Shown here piece after piece: positions 9,655 through 20,201 of a DNA stretch of 26,748 nt. A program made the translations under genes and the position numbers. Source of the DNA: Nephromyces sp. MM_2019 (Eukaryota > Apicomplexa > Aconoidasida > Nephromycida); the NCBI GenBank assembly GCA_015657535.1, contig JADHZB010000110.1, positions 1 through 26,748 on the forward strand, read 5' to 3'. The notes below the pieces were generated by a model. The model was not told the DNA's origin. It ran no database searches and saw nothing but the letters and a program-made list of their open reading frames with translations. Within the stretch, counting starts at the first letter, position 1. The number at the start of each line of letters is the position of its first letter.

Positions 9655-9850
9655 GATAGCAGTTTATGTATGAGTGGGTGTGTGTGTGGGCGGGCTGTCG
9701 TAGATGTGTGTGCGTCGGTGTCTGTAGCTGGGTTTGCTTAGATGTGTATGTAGCTGGGTTTGCGTTGCTGTGTGTGTAGCTGGGTTTGCGTAGCTGGATT
9801 TGCTTAACTGTCGGTGTGTAGATTTGTTTGCGTGGGCGTAAGTGCGTAGA
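9655..9850 (+). repeat. TG-rich minisatellite of about 26 bases (TGTAGCTGGGTTTGC)
   Basis: GTAGCTGG starts at 9724, 9750, 9776 and 9790. Decayed copies lie on both sides (TAGATGTGTGTGCG near 9701 and TAGATTTGTTTGCG near 9818), and a GTGTGTGT run lies at 9678-9688. Confidence 0.75.
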
Positions 9851-10935
9851 TTCGTGTACGCTTTTTGACTTGATCACTGCAGATTGGAGCTCGAGCAGAG
9901 ACAAAGAAGCAACATGGAGTAGCATTTCAGGCTTCCGGCAGAGGTTTAAGAAAATGGCCCCAAGTTTTTTAAAAAACACATTCGGGTTAGAAAGGATGGA
10001 GGGATGAATAAGGAAGGAGAGTATTTAAAGTCAGCTTGTGGAGTGTGGCCGTTAAAGTACGTACATTTAGGAGGTTGATAGAAGTGTATATAGGTGAAGA
10101 AAGTAAAAATTTGGAGCTAGGTAGAAGCAGTGTTTGCATCACATTGAACTAGTGCTGCTTGTGTGTGCTACCATTCTTGAAAGGGCGAAGTTGCTACTGC
10201 TGTGCGTGGATGCTTCGCTGCACATTTATGTTCGGAGTTCCTAAAATGTATGCAGCTGCAGTTTCAGAGTTTATTTTTTGCAAACACCTTGTACTTGTTC
10301 TATACATCTCCACTCGGGTTGCATTCACCGGCATTTCTAGTGGAATTTGCCGTGAGAAGCTGGAGGTGTAGTAAGGGGAAATATTGGAAATCAAATTTTC
10401 AAGATTATGCATAGCTCAAAAAAGTAAAAGCTATAATCTGAAAGCATATATTAATTTATGTCTATGTGTATGGATGTGTTTGCGTGTACGTGTCGGTATG
10501 AGAAGTCGTGTGTGTTAAATGCATGGTAAATGCATCTTGGTGGTCTCTGGACCTAGGGGAATATAAGTATGGGCAATGTGTGCTCACAGCACATTGTGCG
10601 TAACTAGGTGCAAACAAATTTGAACTCTGTATGCGTATTGTTTGCTATTTGTCAATCTAGCTGCATCTAATTGCGTAGAATTTTTTCTTCTAGCACGCAG
10701 TTTGTGCCATGTTACATATAAACACGTATGCTGTATATTCACCAATGTTGTGCTTAGTGAGTGTTTGTCTGCCCTCCCAAACATTTTATGCAAATACCCA
10801 CATGGAGCCTAAAATACTTATGCCCTGTCAGCATAGTTATATAAGGGAAACGCAATTTTAGCCTTCCTATTATTGATTTTGTCATTTTTTTGGTGACTCT
10901 CTCAGTGCACCAGGCGAGTAGTAGTAGAGAATATA
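9851..10935. other. Gap with no recognisable gene
   Basis: Apart from the possible minus-strand coding patch at 9860-9979, no conserved protein segment or RNA gene is visible. Several frames of 60-70 codons overlap on both strands at 10159-10414, but they lack splice context and family features. Confidence 0.5.
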
Positions 10936-10940
10936 CGTAG

Positions 10941-11135
10941 TATATTCTGTGTGCGTGTGCATGCGTGCTTGTCTGGGTGTGTGCGTGCTTGTGTGTGTGG
11001 GTGTGTGTGTGTGCGTCTGTGCGTGTGTGGGTCTGTGCGTGTGTGCTCATGCGGGTCCGTGCGTGCTTGAGTGGGTGTGTATGGGTGCGTGTATACTTCT
11101 GTGGGTGTGTGTGCGTGTGTAGTATATAGCACTCG
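10941..11135 (+). repeat. GT-rich microsatellite
   Basis: About 190 bases dominated by GTGTGT and GTGCGT steps, interrupted by CT and GGGT. Long minus-strand frames rich in His and Thr across this stretch are repeat translations. Confidence 0.85.
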
Positions 11136-11374
11136 GCTGTACGCACATGCCTCTACAGACAGGCTTAGCCCTAATGAAATATCTAGGGGCACAGCCATGT
11201 TCATGCACTGTAAGCACCCCCAAACATAACTGCTGGCGCTTCCTACTCTCATGCTTAATCGCTTGGACAAGAGACAGCCCCGATGAACTACGGCGCACTC
11301 TTGTTCAAGCCTAGTTAGATACATGCGCAGCATATACTCAGTCACCCGCACCCCCTTGAGAAGTCACAGACACA

Positions 11375-11660
11375 CGCGTATGCAGGTAGATGCATTAAGT
11401 TCGCATAAACCTACGTAGGTATATGCATTAAGCAGCACACACACGTGCGTGGATGCACGTAGTAAAGCTTGCACGCAACGAGGTACGCGCATTAAAACTC
11501 GCACACACGTACCCGAACTAAAGCTCGCACATACGTACATTAAGTTTCACAGACGCAAACGCAGCTACATGTATCAGATGCCGCATAGGCGTACGCATTA
11601 AAGCTGTCGTCTCGTACACACACACATACATACGCACACACATTAAAGCTTACATACACA
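11375..11660 (+). repeat. Degenerate minisatellite with core CATTAAAGCTCGCACACACGTACG
   Basis: Forms of RYATTAAAGCT start near 11393, 11427, 11459, 11489, 11517, 11539, 11593 and 11641. They are mostly 22-34 bases apart, and the last two intervals look like double or inserted units. CACACACGTACG-like filler separates the cores. The array lies 1.3-1.5 kb upstream of the protease start. Confidence 0.7.
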
Positions 11661-12922
11661 CTCTCATGCGCACTAATGGGTATGCGTAGGAGGAGGGAAT
11701 AAATCCCTTTTTTGCTATGGGAGGAAAAAATAAAGCAGTCTTTCGTATTTATTTTAAAGCGTAAATATCATCAGGGGGTTTAAAACCAGCAGCTTAAACC
11801 CGATGACTTTGAGTGGCTATAGACTTTGGGGTGTAGGTAAAAACTTTTGCACACAAAATGGAAAAGCTTTTAGTAATCTTTCTTCAACTACGGTCAGCTT
11901 AGAAATTACATGTGCTGAATAAGTGTATGATTTTTTTTTGCGCCATACATATCCATTTAATAGCATGAATGTACTGTGGTGCACACAGACATATACGAAT
12001 AGCTTATTCAGAGTAGACTAAGGTGCAATAGCTATACCTATCTTTTTTGTGTATACATGCTTGCGTGTGTAAATATAGGTTCCAGTAGGAGGTCTCGAAA
12101 GTATACTCGTGTGATCCTTATTGTTAAATAGAGCGTTGATATATTAGCTTGCTACCACGTTAATGCTATTAACATTGGCAATTAAAGCACAAAAACTAAG
12201 CACGTACGCATACGTATATAATAGCTACCTTACGTGGGCCTATTAAAAGTAAAGCACCTTGCTAGTCTGCACCCTATAGCCCTCCAGTATGCTTCGTTTT
12301 GCTCAGGTAATAAGCAAACCTAAACTTCTGTCTTTAACCGGCGAATCCTCTCAAGGCCATACAAAAACCAGCCGATCGCATATACATTTACCGGTGATAC
12401 CCTTTTATGCCTCCTGCATGCTTCATTGAGAACTAAAAAATTGTTGGATCTTGCGTTAAAGTGGGACACTGCTTAGGAAACGAGGGGATTACAATTAAGC
12501 AACGCACATCCTTGTATAGGAATTCCAGAATAAGCAATACGCTGTGAGGCAACTTCCCCCCCGTCATTCAGTTTTCCTATTCTGAAAGCCTCATCACAAC
12601 TGTCGTCTAGTTTTCCAATTTATTCGTTTCGTTTTCATCGCCTAGAAACTTTAATGACTTTCCCTTGTTTCTGAGAGCGTAGATCTAACCCCTTCAGAAG
12701 TAAAATTCCTTCAGCAACTTATTCAGACACCCCCTGCCGCTTCACACCCCAGGCTTAAGCCATGTCATACGAAAGCAGCAGAATTCTTAAGCTACTTAGA
12801 GTTGCTTCCGATCAGTAGGCTACTCTCCCCCAGTCGCCTTCCTTCTCCGAGAAGAGATCCTTTTAAGCCTTACTTCCTGTAATAGCTGAGCGCCTTCCTC
12901 TCTCAACAGCGGCTACCTAGGC
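11661..12922. promoter_or_regulatory. Upstream region and pyrimidine-rich leader of the subtilase gene
   Basis: The first kilobase holds nothing I recognise. The last 120 bases (12800-12922) are C/T-rich like the V-ATPase leader and end in TTCCTCTCTCAACAG, followed by 13 bases and the ATG at 12923. That string is a good splice acceptor, so a 5' UTR intron is possible. The nearest upstream in-frame stop is TGA at 12887-12889. Confidence 0.35.
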
Positions 12923-15900
12923 ATGCAGGGGGAAAAAGATGTGCTCACCATCTGTGGGGAAGCGGATAGAAGAGCTAGAAGCCGCTTCCATCAGAAAAAT
13001 GTTTTAAGAAAATCGTCACTGCCCTCGGAAAAAATGGTAGCTATAACTGAATGGCGGGCTAGCACGGTAAACCTTCAAGCATACGGAGGGAAAAGGAATG
13101 CATCGTACTTGGCATTTGCACTGCTTCTAGCCGTGGGTTTGCTAGGCATTTCTACCCCATCCATCCTAGCATCCCCTCCCCACACCGATGCCGCACAGTC
13201 TCTAGAAAAAGACAATCCTACCGAAGAATATAACCCTCTCAAAGAATTAGTATACTCTTCGCTAGAAGAACCTAGCTTGAGCTCTGCAGGGTTTCATGTA
13301 CCATCGGAGCAAGCGTCGAGTGAAACTATACCTCTTGATATAGAACCCTCCTTGCAGCCAAAAGATGAAGATAACAGCGAAGCAAATGATGGCATGCATG
13401 AGAACGACGCATACAATGAAGCAATAAAGAACCATCTTCCAAACTATCCTACAAGGCACACAGACAAAATCAGGGATGCTAACAAGCCATCCTTGCTTGC
13501 TAATGATGGGGAAAATAGCAGGACAGAACCGTTAGATGACACGCACGAATATGAGTTGCTTCCCAACAGTGATGGTGATGCTGCGTCAAACATCGGTGCT
13601 GATATCGCCCCCAATAGTAACCACGAAAGTAACCCCAGCAAACATGACAAAAACCCTCCCACAGGCAAGAACACACCTCTCTCAAACATAAGTAAGAGGC
13701 AAACAAAATTCCCGAAACTAGCCGGGCTGAAAAAACCCCAGGCTAAAAGAGTAATTTTAGCCTACCGAATGGATGGCTGCCAACAGCAACCACTACGTAG
13801 CAACCTGCAAACCCCGCTTAGTAAATTATCAAAGCCTAATCAAAGCTTCTACCCACCGGAAGGCTTGCAAGGCAGAAACGCTAGAGATGTTACTATAAAC
13901 GAGCTGGGAAAACTAGTAAACGAGTATGTAAAATACAAGCAATCAACAGTTGGTAGCTCTGCAGATTTCAAGCTGGCAGAAGAACACCGAGATAATGATG
14001 CAAGTATAAAGGCCCAGGACCAGGAGCAGCATCAGGAAGGTGCAGTATGCGTGGAAGGAGAAGCAATATGTAAAAATGGGGGAAAAACAAAGTGTATTGG
14101 GAGTGGAAAACTACTGTGTCGCAAAGGAGAAGCGATATGCACTCAAGGAGGCAAAGCATTATGTATTCTAAGAGGGAAAAGTCCGGCTTCACTAAAACAT
14201 GAAAGGGGGGCGGAATTACCGGTGCAACTCCAAACTAGGTATCTGTCTGCCTTACAGATGGAGGTGATTATGAAGTTACCAGAAGGTGTTAACGAAGATG
14301 AGCTGACCGACATCGCGAGTCATCTACCTTGCGTGGCGAGAGCCTATAAGGATATCAACAAGTATTATCATGCAGAACAAGAGATAGACGAAACAATGGA
14401 AGGAGAAGTAGATGATAGAGAAGAAAAGGAAAGAGTGGTAGCTACAGTAGGTGAACTTATGGGAATACGAGCCGAGGTAGAGGAGATCAGCATATTAGAA
14501 AAAAACTCGATTGAAAGGAAGGGCGTGTCTTTGCACAAAGCATCAGGAGAATACTCCCATAGCAGGGGTAACCAATGGCTGAAAGCACAAGATAGTGACC
14601 ACAACCAACACACCCAAGCTACGCTTGGACCTACAGAAGGCTCTCAACTTCTTAGCGACAGGGAGTTACACCTTCTATCTACTCCTGAGGCTCCAGACTC
14701 AGAGGAGAAGAATCCCAAGCCCAATAGCATCGGCCGTACGCTAGGCAACCTTCGCGAAAATCGTAAAGCGGAGGAAGCTCTGCCACCAGGTCATGCTATG
14801 AATAAAATCGAAGGAAAGGCAACCTCAAATTGCCGCTGGAAGCAGACCGATAATTCACTACATGAAAGCGGAGGAGAGGAGCCTTTTGATGCCACTTCAT
14901 TGAGTCTAGCAGAGGCTGTAGCCTACTCGTACAAACAAAACTCTGGTTATTGCCGAGCTATACCAGAAAAGTGCTGCAAGAAGACACCAGATGACGAACT
15001 CTTTCATCTGCAATGGAGTTTGAGAGATGACGAGGCGTGGAGCTCGACAATGGAGAGCGCCTGGTCAATGTGGACGGGTTAGGTGTGTGTGCTTCATTTA
15101 TTAGTAAGGCATGATGGTAGTTAATAGGACGGCTAGAGGTGCCTTTGGCTCATGAGGCAAACATTGGCCTATCTGCATGTTTTGCAAAGTGGCTAGAAAT
15201 GGTGTTTTAGGCTGGTAGAAATGCTGGAGCCTTACATAGTAGCAGGAGATGATGGTGCTTTAGGGAGCAGCTAGAGGTTCAAGTGATTTATGAGCTAAGC
15301 AGAAATTTGCATATGCGCTTATGAAGTAGCTAGAAACACTCGTTTATATGAGAGTACCCAGTGGCGGGTTTCACCCGGTAGCTAGAGATTTTAGTGTTTC
15401 ATGGGCGAGCTTTGAGTACAGCTGTTTTTAATGCATCGGATAAGTTGCAAAGTTCTTTGTATCAATAAGCGGTGGTTATCTATCATCTACTTATATTAGC
15501 TGTAAAATGCTTCTTACACAATCCAATACAGCTGCATGATTCTGTAATCTGAAGTAATTTTAAAGGGGTGCCTTTACTTGCTACTAGTGAAGGTACAAAA
15601 TATCAAGTCAGCAACTCAGCAATGTAAGTGCAAAATTTTAACGGTGCAATCAGATGACTATGTTATATATGTGTGTGGTTAGGCGAGCAGGCAGAGATGA
15701 CTATAGCCGTTATCGATAATGGATGCGATATGTCTCACCCTGACCTCATCAATAGGCGGTGGAAAAATCCAGGAGAAATATGTGACGATGGTATAGACAA
15801 CGATGGTAACGGGTATATCGACGATTGCTATGGATGGGTAAGGAAGGTCGTGGGGTTTCCAGGAGGGAGTTGTAAGGGGTTACTATTGTTGGGAGAAGCG

Positions 15901-18900
15901 TTACGGTAGGAATATGTTTCATAGAGGGGCAATTTGGAAGGGGCCACGGATTGTTGAAAGCAGCTTGGTTAGAGGGCTAGCCCATGTTAGGTAAAATTGA
16001 AGCGCTCTGTGGTGGTAGAGTTCGAGGGGGAGTTTGGGGGGTTGAAGGGTTCAGGGGGTAGCCCGGCGGGCCGGGGGAAGACTTCAATAGTCCGGGTGGA
16101 AGGAAGTCGATATGGGTGGTATGGAAAGGGGTTTTGAGGTGGTCTCCAGAAGGTATAGTTAACGTGGAGTTTCTGGATATTTGGGTTGGGAGAAAGTCCC
16201 CTGGAGGGTGGAATACAGGATAAGTATAGCGGGTTTGACGGCTAGAATTGAGGTAGTTATGTAGGGATTTCAAGAGGTAAGGTGAGGGGCTTATGTTAGG
16301 GGGTTCAAGGAGTAAGGTGAAGTTGTGGGAGGGGGCTGAAGAGGTGAGGTGAAGATGTGGATTATGGGAGGCGACTCAGGATGTAGTATGCCGTGAAATT
16401 GTGAAGTAGGGACGGTGTACTACGTTTTCGGAGTTGCTGCAAGGCGTCACATCAATTTTTGGACCGAATAAAAAAGAACGCCCTAAAATAAAGGTTCACA
16501 CATTCCGCTGTATATTCACGTAAAAAAGCATCGCACATGCTTAAAAATATGCAATGCTTACGTAAGCTCACCGTGCTTGTGTGCTCTTGGATAGCGTTAA
16601 TCTCTAAGTTGACGCTGTTCAAGCAATGCACGTACTTGCCGAATAAAGCATTTGCCCGTGTGCTCATGTACACAGACGAACACACACACACAAACTAAGC
16701 CTAGCTAAACCTGACGAACAGTGCATGCATCTAAACACACCAACACATGCATCAAGCCAGCATTGCCAAGCAACGTGTGGTTATGCGACGAAAGCCAATC
16801 TAAGGAATATGACTGGGCACATCAATGCCCACGCCCACACACAGTACAAAAAGTGAAGTTTCGTGGTGATCGTTATTTGCTTTCTAGAATTTTGCCGAAG
16901 AGAACACAGACACAAGACCAGGAAGCAGTGGGCACGGCACTGGAGCTGCCAGCATTATAGCGAGTGATGCTAACAATAACATAGGCATAGCTGGGATATG
17001 CTGGGGCTGTAACATAATGTGTTTGAAGTTCATTTCTAAGGGGCAAGGCTTGGTATCCGATCAGGTAGAAGCCATTGATTACTCGATAAAGATGGGGGCC
17101 AGGATATCTAACAACAGCTACGGAGGATACGGGTTAAGCAGAAATTTGCCTCTAGTGCGTCAGGCACAGTATGAGAATGAGAGAATTGGCGCATGTATGA
17201 ATTTTTTGCTTGAACTGGGTGGTAGTCGCACGAAGCTTAAGAGAGAAGAGTTACGCGTGTGTACTGGTTTTCACGTACGAGAGTATATTATGTGCATAAT
17301 AATGGATAATATGGGGATGCTTTTTTTGAAGCATGAGCATGAGTAGCCTTGAATATGCACAACTTCCAGCATGAACGCCTTTTTGTGCGCCTGCACGGAT
17401 TTTAAGCGAAAAGACAGTTGATTTGGCATGAAGTTAATGCACATATGCAACCCTCGTATGCTGTACCTGGCTTGAGTGTCAACTAGCACATGCATGTCAC
17501 AATATCACAAACTGACTAGCCTTTTATCAATGTGACGCATGATAATAACCATACTAGAATATGAAGACGGTAAGATTTTTTCGACTAAACACGCTCGCAA
17601 AATATTCACGTACACCCATGCCTTGTTTGACACTCTTGGCTCGCTCTGTGTGCATTGCATTGTTCCAATTATTTCGCTGAAATTTTCCCACATAATGCCC
17701 TCTAATTTCCTTTTAAAAGCTTGTGACTGTATTTGAACGATGGAGCATAGGCTCCCTAATAAGAAAAGGCATACATGCCAGTACACACAAAAGTGCTGTC
17801 ATGCCAGCTTTATGACTGCATTCATGCCAAAACTTCAAAGTTCCTGCAGGTCACCAGACAATATTAGATCTAGCTTTTTCGCTTCAAACTATTTTACACA
17901 TACCAATATCTACAAAATTTCAAGTCGTGCTCTTGCATGCACGCTCCACCTCTTCAGAGACGAAATGGTACAACCCTCGCTGCATGCAGGTACTCGGACT
18001 TGGAATATGAAGCAATCGCAAGAGCTCAACTAGCAGGGCATCTCTTTATAACGTCAGCAGGCAACACCAACTTAAACACCGACTTTCCACAGTAAGCACC
18101 ACATCATTTTTGAAATTATGCACACAATTGTTATTGCAGAGCATACATCAAACTATGCACATAAAAAAAATGCTTATTTGTTCATGCCACATCAAAATAG
18201 TTGGTTAAAGTATACACCTTTACATTTTTTCTTAACGCGGCAGCATAAGCGTATTTTCATAGGGAGAATGTCATGTTGAATAAGTCAGTGCATGCCATGT
18301 GAAGCTTCCTGAGGGTTATTAAATAACTCAAGAAACTAGGCGCGCGTGTGCTTAGTGTAGTATATTACCTTGAACATGGCTATATATATATATAATACAG
18401 CAGCTTACTTACAGCGCTGCAATAGTGCATACATACTTTTGTTGCGGAAAAAAAAGGGAAATCGGTATATTTGTATCCCGCAGTGTATGATGCTGCAGAA
18501 GAATATTTGAACCCTCGTGGTCAATACCCATTCCAGCAGTAAACTATGAAACAGTAGTACTTTCTTAGCTCCATGTGAAGCGAAGAAATCAGTAGGAATT
18601 AGCGAGCTATTCGTTTGGGACTAGCGAAAAATATTTTTGATATAAGGGCACCAATGCTTTCTAAGCAGGTCATGCACACATCCCCCCTACATATTTACCT
18701 GTTCATTGACACATACACGCGCGCCATCTCTGGCATACTATGTGATGTTGGGTGAGGAGAGCAGTCTTTTGTATAGATGATTTTTTAAGATGATGATATA
18801 TTACACGGCGTATTTAGACTGTAGCGAAACTGTTAATACGTTATTATAAATAGACTAGAGCAAGTACTCGGAGATTTAACAGTTTAGGTACACACAAGAA

Positions 18901-20201
18901 AGGCATATTTATATGTATTACACACAAAAAAATCACTCAGAATATATGAAAACTACATTTTTCATAAATTTTGATTATCGCATATATCAAAGTCACACCA
19001 TATACTGCGGTAAACAAGTCTGCCCAACACAAAGTATGCTTATGAAATAACTGACAGGAACGATCATACTCCTTCTACTTATGCCCTTGACAATATTATT
19101 TCTGTGGGAGCCATCACTAAGAGCGGAAATAAGGCATTCTACTCAAACTATGGAAAGAAAACAGTGCATTTACTTGCACCAGGGAGTGGTAAGTCGATTA
19201 GAAGAAGTAAAAGCAGGGGAAGAAACTTCATGGAAAACTTAAGGAATATGAGAGAGAATTACGGATGACATTTTTGCGTTTCCCCATCGCTGCTATATTT
19301 TAATATAAAAAGTGTTTCTTGACTATGAAGGGGTAAAAGCCCGTAACTGAGCAAGTCTGCGTGCACGCTAGCTCCATAGGAGTAATAAAAAGATGGAAAG
19401 ATAGTATTTCTCATAGAAAGCTAAGTAGCGCAGTTAGCGAGCACTTTCCCTGTATGTGCATAGGAACATCTCCTTAATCAATAATTTTGTAAATTAAACT
19501 CTGACTAAATACAACTGATTAAATTGATATTGTAGTAAAACTTCTATAAAATTAAGCTCTCATTGAGGCAAATGCAGAAAACTAGCTTTGTATAGGAGCA
19601 AATAAACGAGTTTGCGTAGGATCCTGTTGCTACCTATATGCGGGTTCGAGTCACCCGTATGATCGGTTGCTGCAGTAAATAATGTGGGGACTGACAAGCA
19701 CCTACATTCCCGACAAAGGTATTCTAGATGTTTTGCAATAGAAGTCTTGGATTCTGAGGCTTCACTACCATGAGATGCCACCAATATTAACCACAAAGTC
19801 AACTCTATTCGCCATCAAACCGACAAAATCGGTGGCCTCAGGAGCAATCCCAACCCAAGCATGACCGCGATAAACAAACCGCTACAATCAAACGCCGCAC
19901 TAACCATATCCCCAAATAAAATCTTTCCCTTACTAAACAAAAAATTCTTTCTGCAGACATACAGGCAGTAGAGGCAGGAGGCAAGTATAAACTAATCGCT
20001 GGAACTTCTTTCTCTGCACCCCAAGTTGTGGGGGTTGCAGCACTGCTATGGTCTGCGTTCCCTCATCTGCATTACACCCAAGTGAAGGAAGCTCTTATAG
20101 AAGGTTGTAAGCAGAGCTCTCGTCTTGAGGAGTACTCAGCCTGCAAAGGGACTCTAAGCGCCACAAACTCGATGTACTTAGCAGGTAGATATCGTAAGTA
20201 G
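12923..20201 (+). CDS. Secreted subtilisin-like serine protease (S8 family) with a long pro-region, six exons
   Basis: Endopeptidase of the subtilase family, resembling apicomplexan SUB-type proteases. Exons: 12923-15077, 15683-15837, 16888-17132, 17990-18091, 19058-19188 and 19957-20201, giving 1010 residues. Donors are GTTAGG, GTAAGG, GTTAAG, GTAAGC and GTAAGT; all acceptors end in AG. Joins restore family sequence, for example CYGW|NFAEEN. A hydrophobic segment lies at residues 61-78 with a likely cleavage after SILA (83). Met38 (nt 13034, context AAAAAATGG) would make it an ordinary signal peptide and may be the true start. The acidic pro-region holds a six-Cys repeat (376-414) and a candidate I9-like inhibitor segment around 445-490 (MEVIMKLPEG). 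Catalytic residues: Asp730 (AVIDNG), His786 (GHGTG), oxyanion Asn877 (SAGN) and Ser947 (GTSFSAP). A dockerin-like DNDGNGYIDD (757-766) is the usual calcium loop of such enzymes. Substrate and compartment are unknown. The C-terminal end and the exon 3/4 join have plausible alternatives. Confidence 0.92.
14048..14191 (+). repeat. Two-copy 23-residue cysteine repeat in the protease pro-region
   Basis: Cysteines at residues 376, 383, 391, 399, 406 and 414 fall in two copies offset by exactly 23 residues. Each copy has three sub-units of 7 or 8 residues ending in Cys (VEGEAIC, KNGGKTKC, IGSGKLLC / RKGEAIC, TQGGKALC). The shared pattern is G-[KE]-x-x-C. Confidence 0.85.
15078..15682 (+). other. Intron 1 of the subtilase gene, with a periodic CTAGA repeat
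   Basis: A 605-base intron (donor GTTAGG, acceptor GGTTAG). CTAGA occurs at 15133, 15193, 15271, 15330 and 15382, each in a GTAGCTAGA-like core followed by TTTATGAG-like sequence. These are degenerate tandem units of about 52-60 bases, one of 78. The heptamer GGTTAGG occurs at both intron ends (15077-15083 and 15677-15683). Confidence 0.8.
15838..16887 (+). other. Intron 2 of the subtilase gene
   Basis: A 1050-base intron (donor GTAAGG, acceptor TTGCTTTCTAG). Its first 550 bases are purine- and G-rich on the sense strand, with repeated AAGGTGARG units (16270-16360) and a G-quadruplex motif at 16026-16058. The rest is AT/CA-rich. Open frames here have no coding character. Confidence 0.85.
16026..16058 (+). 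other. Potential G-quadruplex in subtilase intron 2, sense strand
   Basis: G-runs at 16026-16030, 16036-16041, 16047-16049 and 16054-16058 are separated by loops of 5, 5 and 4 bases, fitting the standard motif. Two further G-runs follow within 20 bases. Because it is on the sense strand, the pre-mRNA could also fold this way. Confidence 0.65.
17133..17989 (+). other. Intron 3 of the subtilase gene
   Basis: An 857-base intron, donor GTTAAG, acceptor GCATGCAG. The exon 3 frame stays open into the intron for 71 codons (stop at 17344), and its first 20 or so codons read like protein. No repeats are obvious. Confidence 0.75.
18092..19057 (+). other. Intron 4 of the subtilase gene
   Basis: A 966-base AT-rich intron, donor GTAAGC, acceptor ACTGACAG. 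It contains a short TA microsatellite at 18381-18395 and nothing else recognisable. Confidence 0.85.
19189..19956 (+). other. Intron 5 of the subtilase gene
   Basis: A 768-base intron with consensus donor GTAAGT and acceptor TTCTTTCTGCAG. A branch-point-like TACTAAAC lies at 19931-19938, about 20 bases before the AG. The stretch 19768-19915 is less AT-rich and poor in stops on both strands. Confidence 0.85.

Noticed and set aside
10754..11351. Overlapping minus-strand frames with long His-Thr runs
   Set aside because: Translation of the GT tract at 10941-11135; both overlapping frames show only repeat residues.
17133..17346. Readthrough of exon 3 to a stop at 17344-17346 as the end of the protease
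   Set aside because: It would remove the oxyanion Asn and catalytic Ser, both of which are encoded downstream in good splice context. It is kept only as a possible alternative splice variant.
19638..19660. GGGTTCGAGTC within a hairpin, resembling a tRNA T-arm
   Set aside because: No acceptor, D or anticodon arm at the right spacing upstream, and the stem is longer than a T-stem; a chance hairpin within intron 5.
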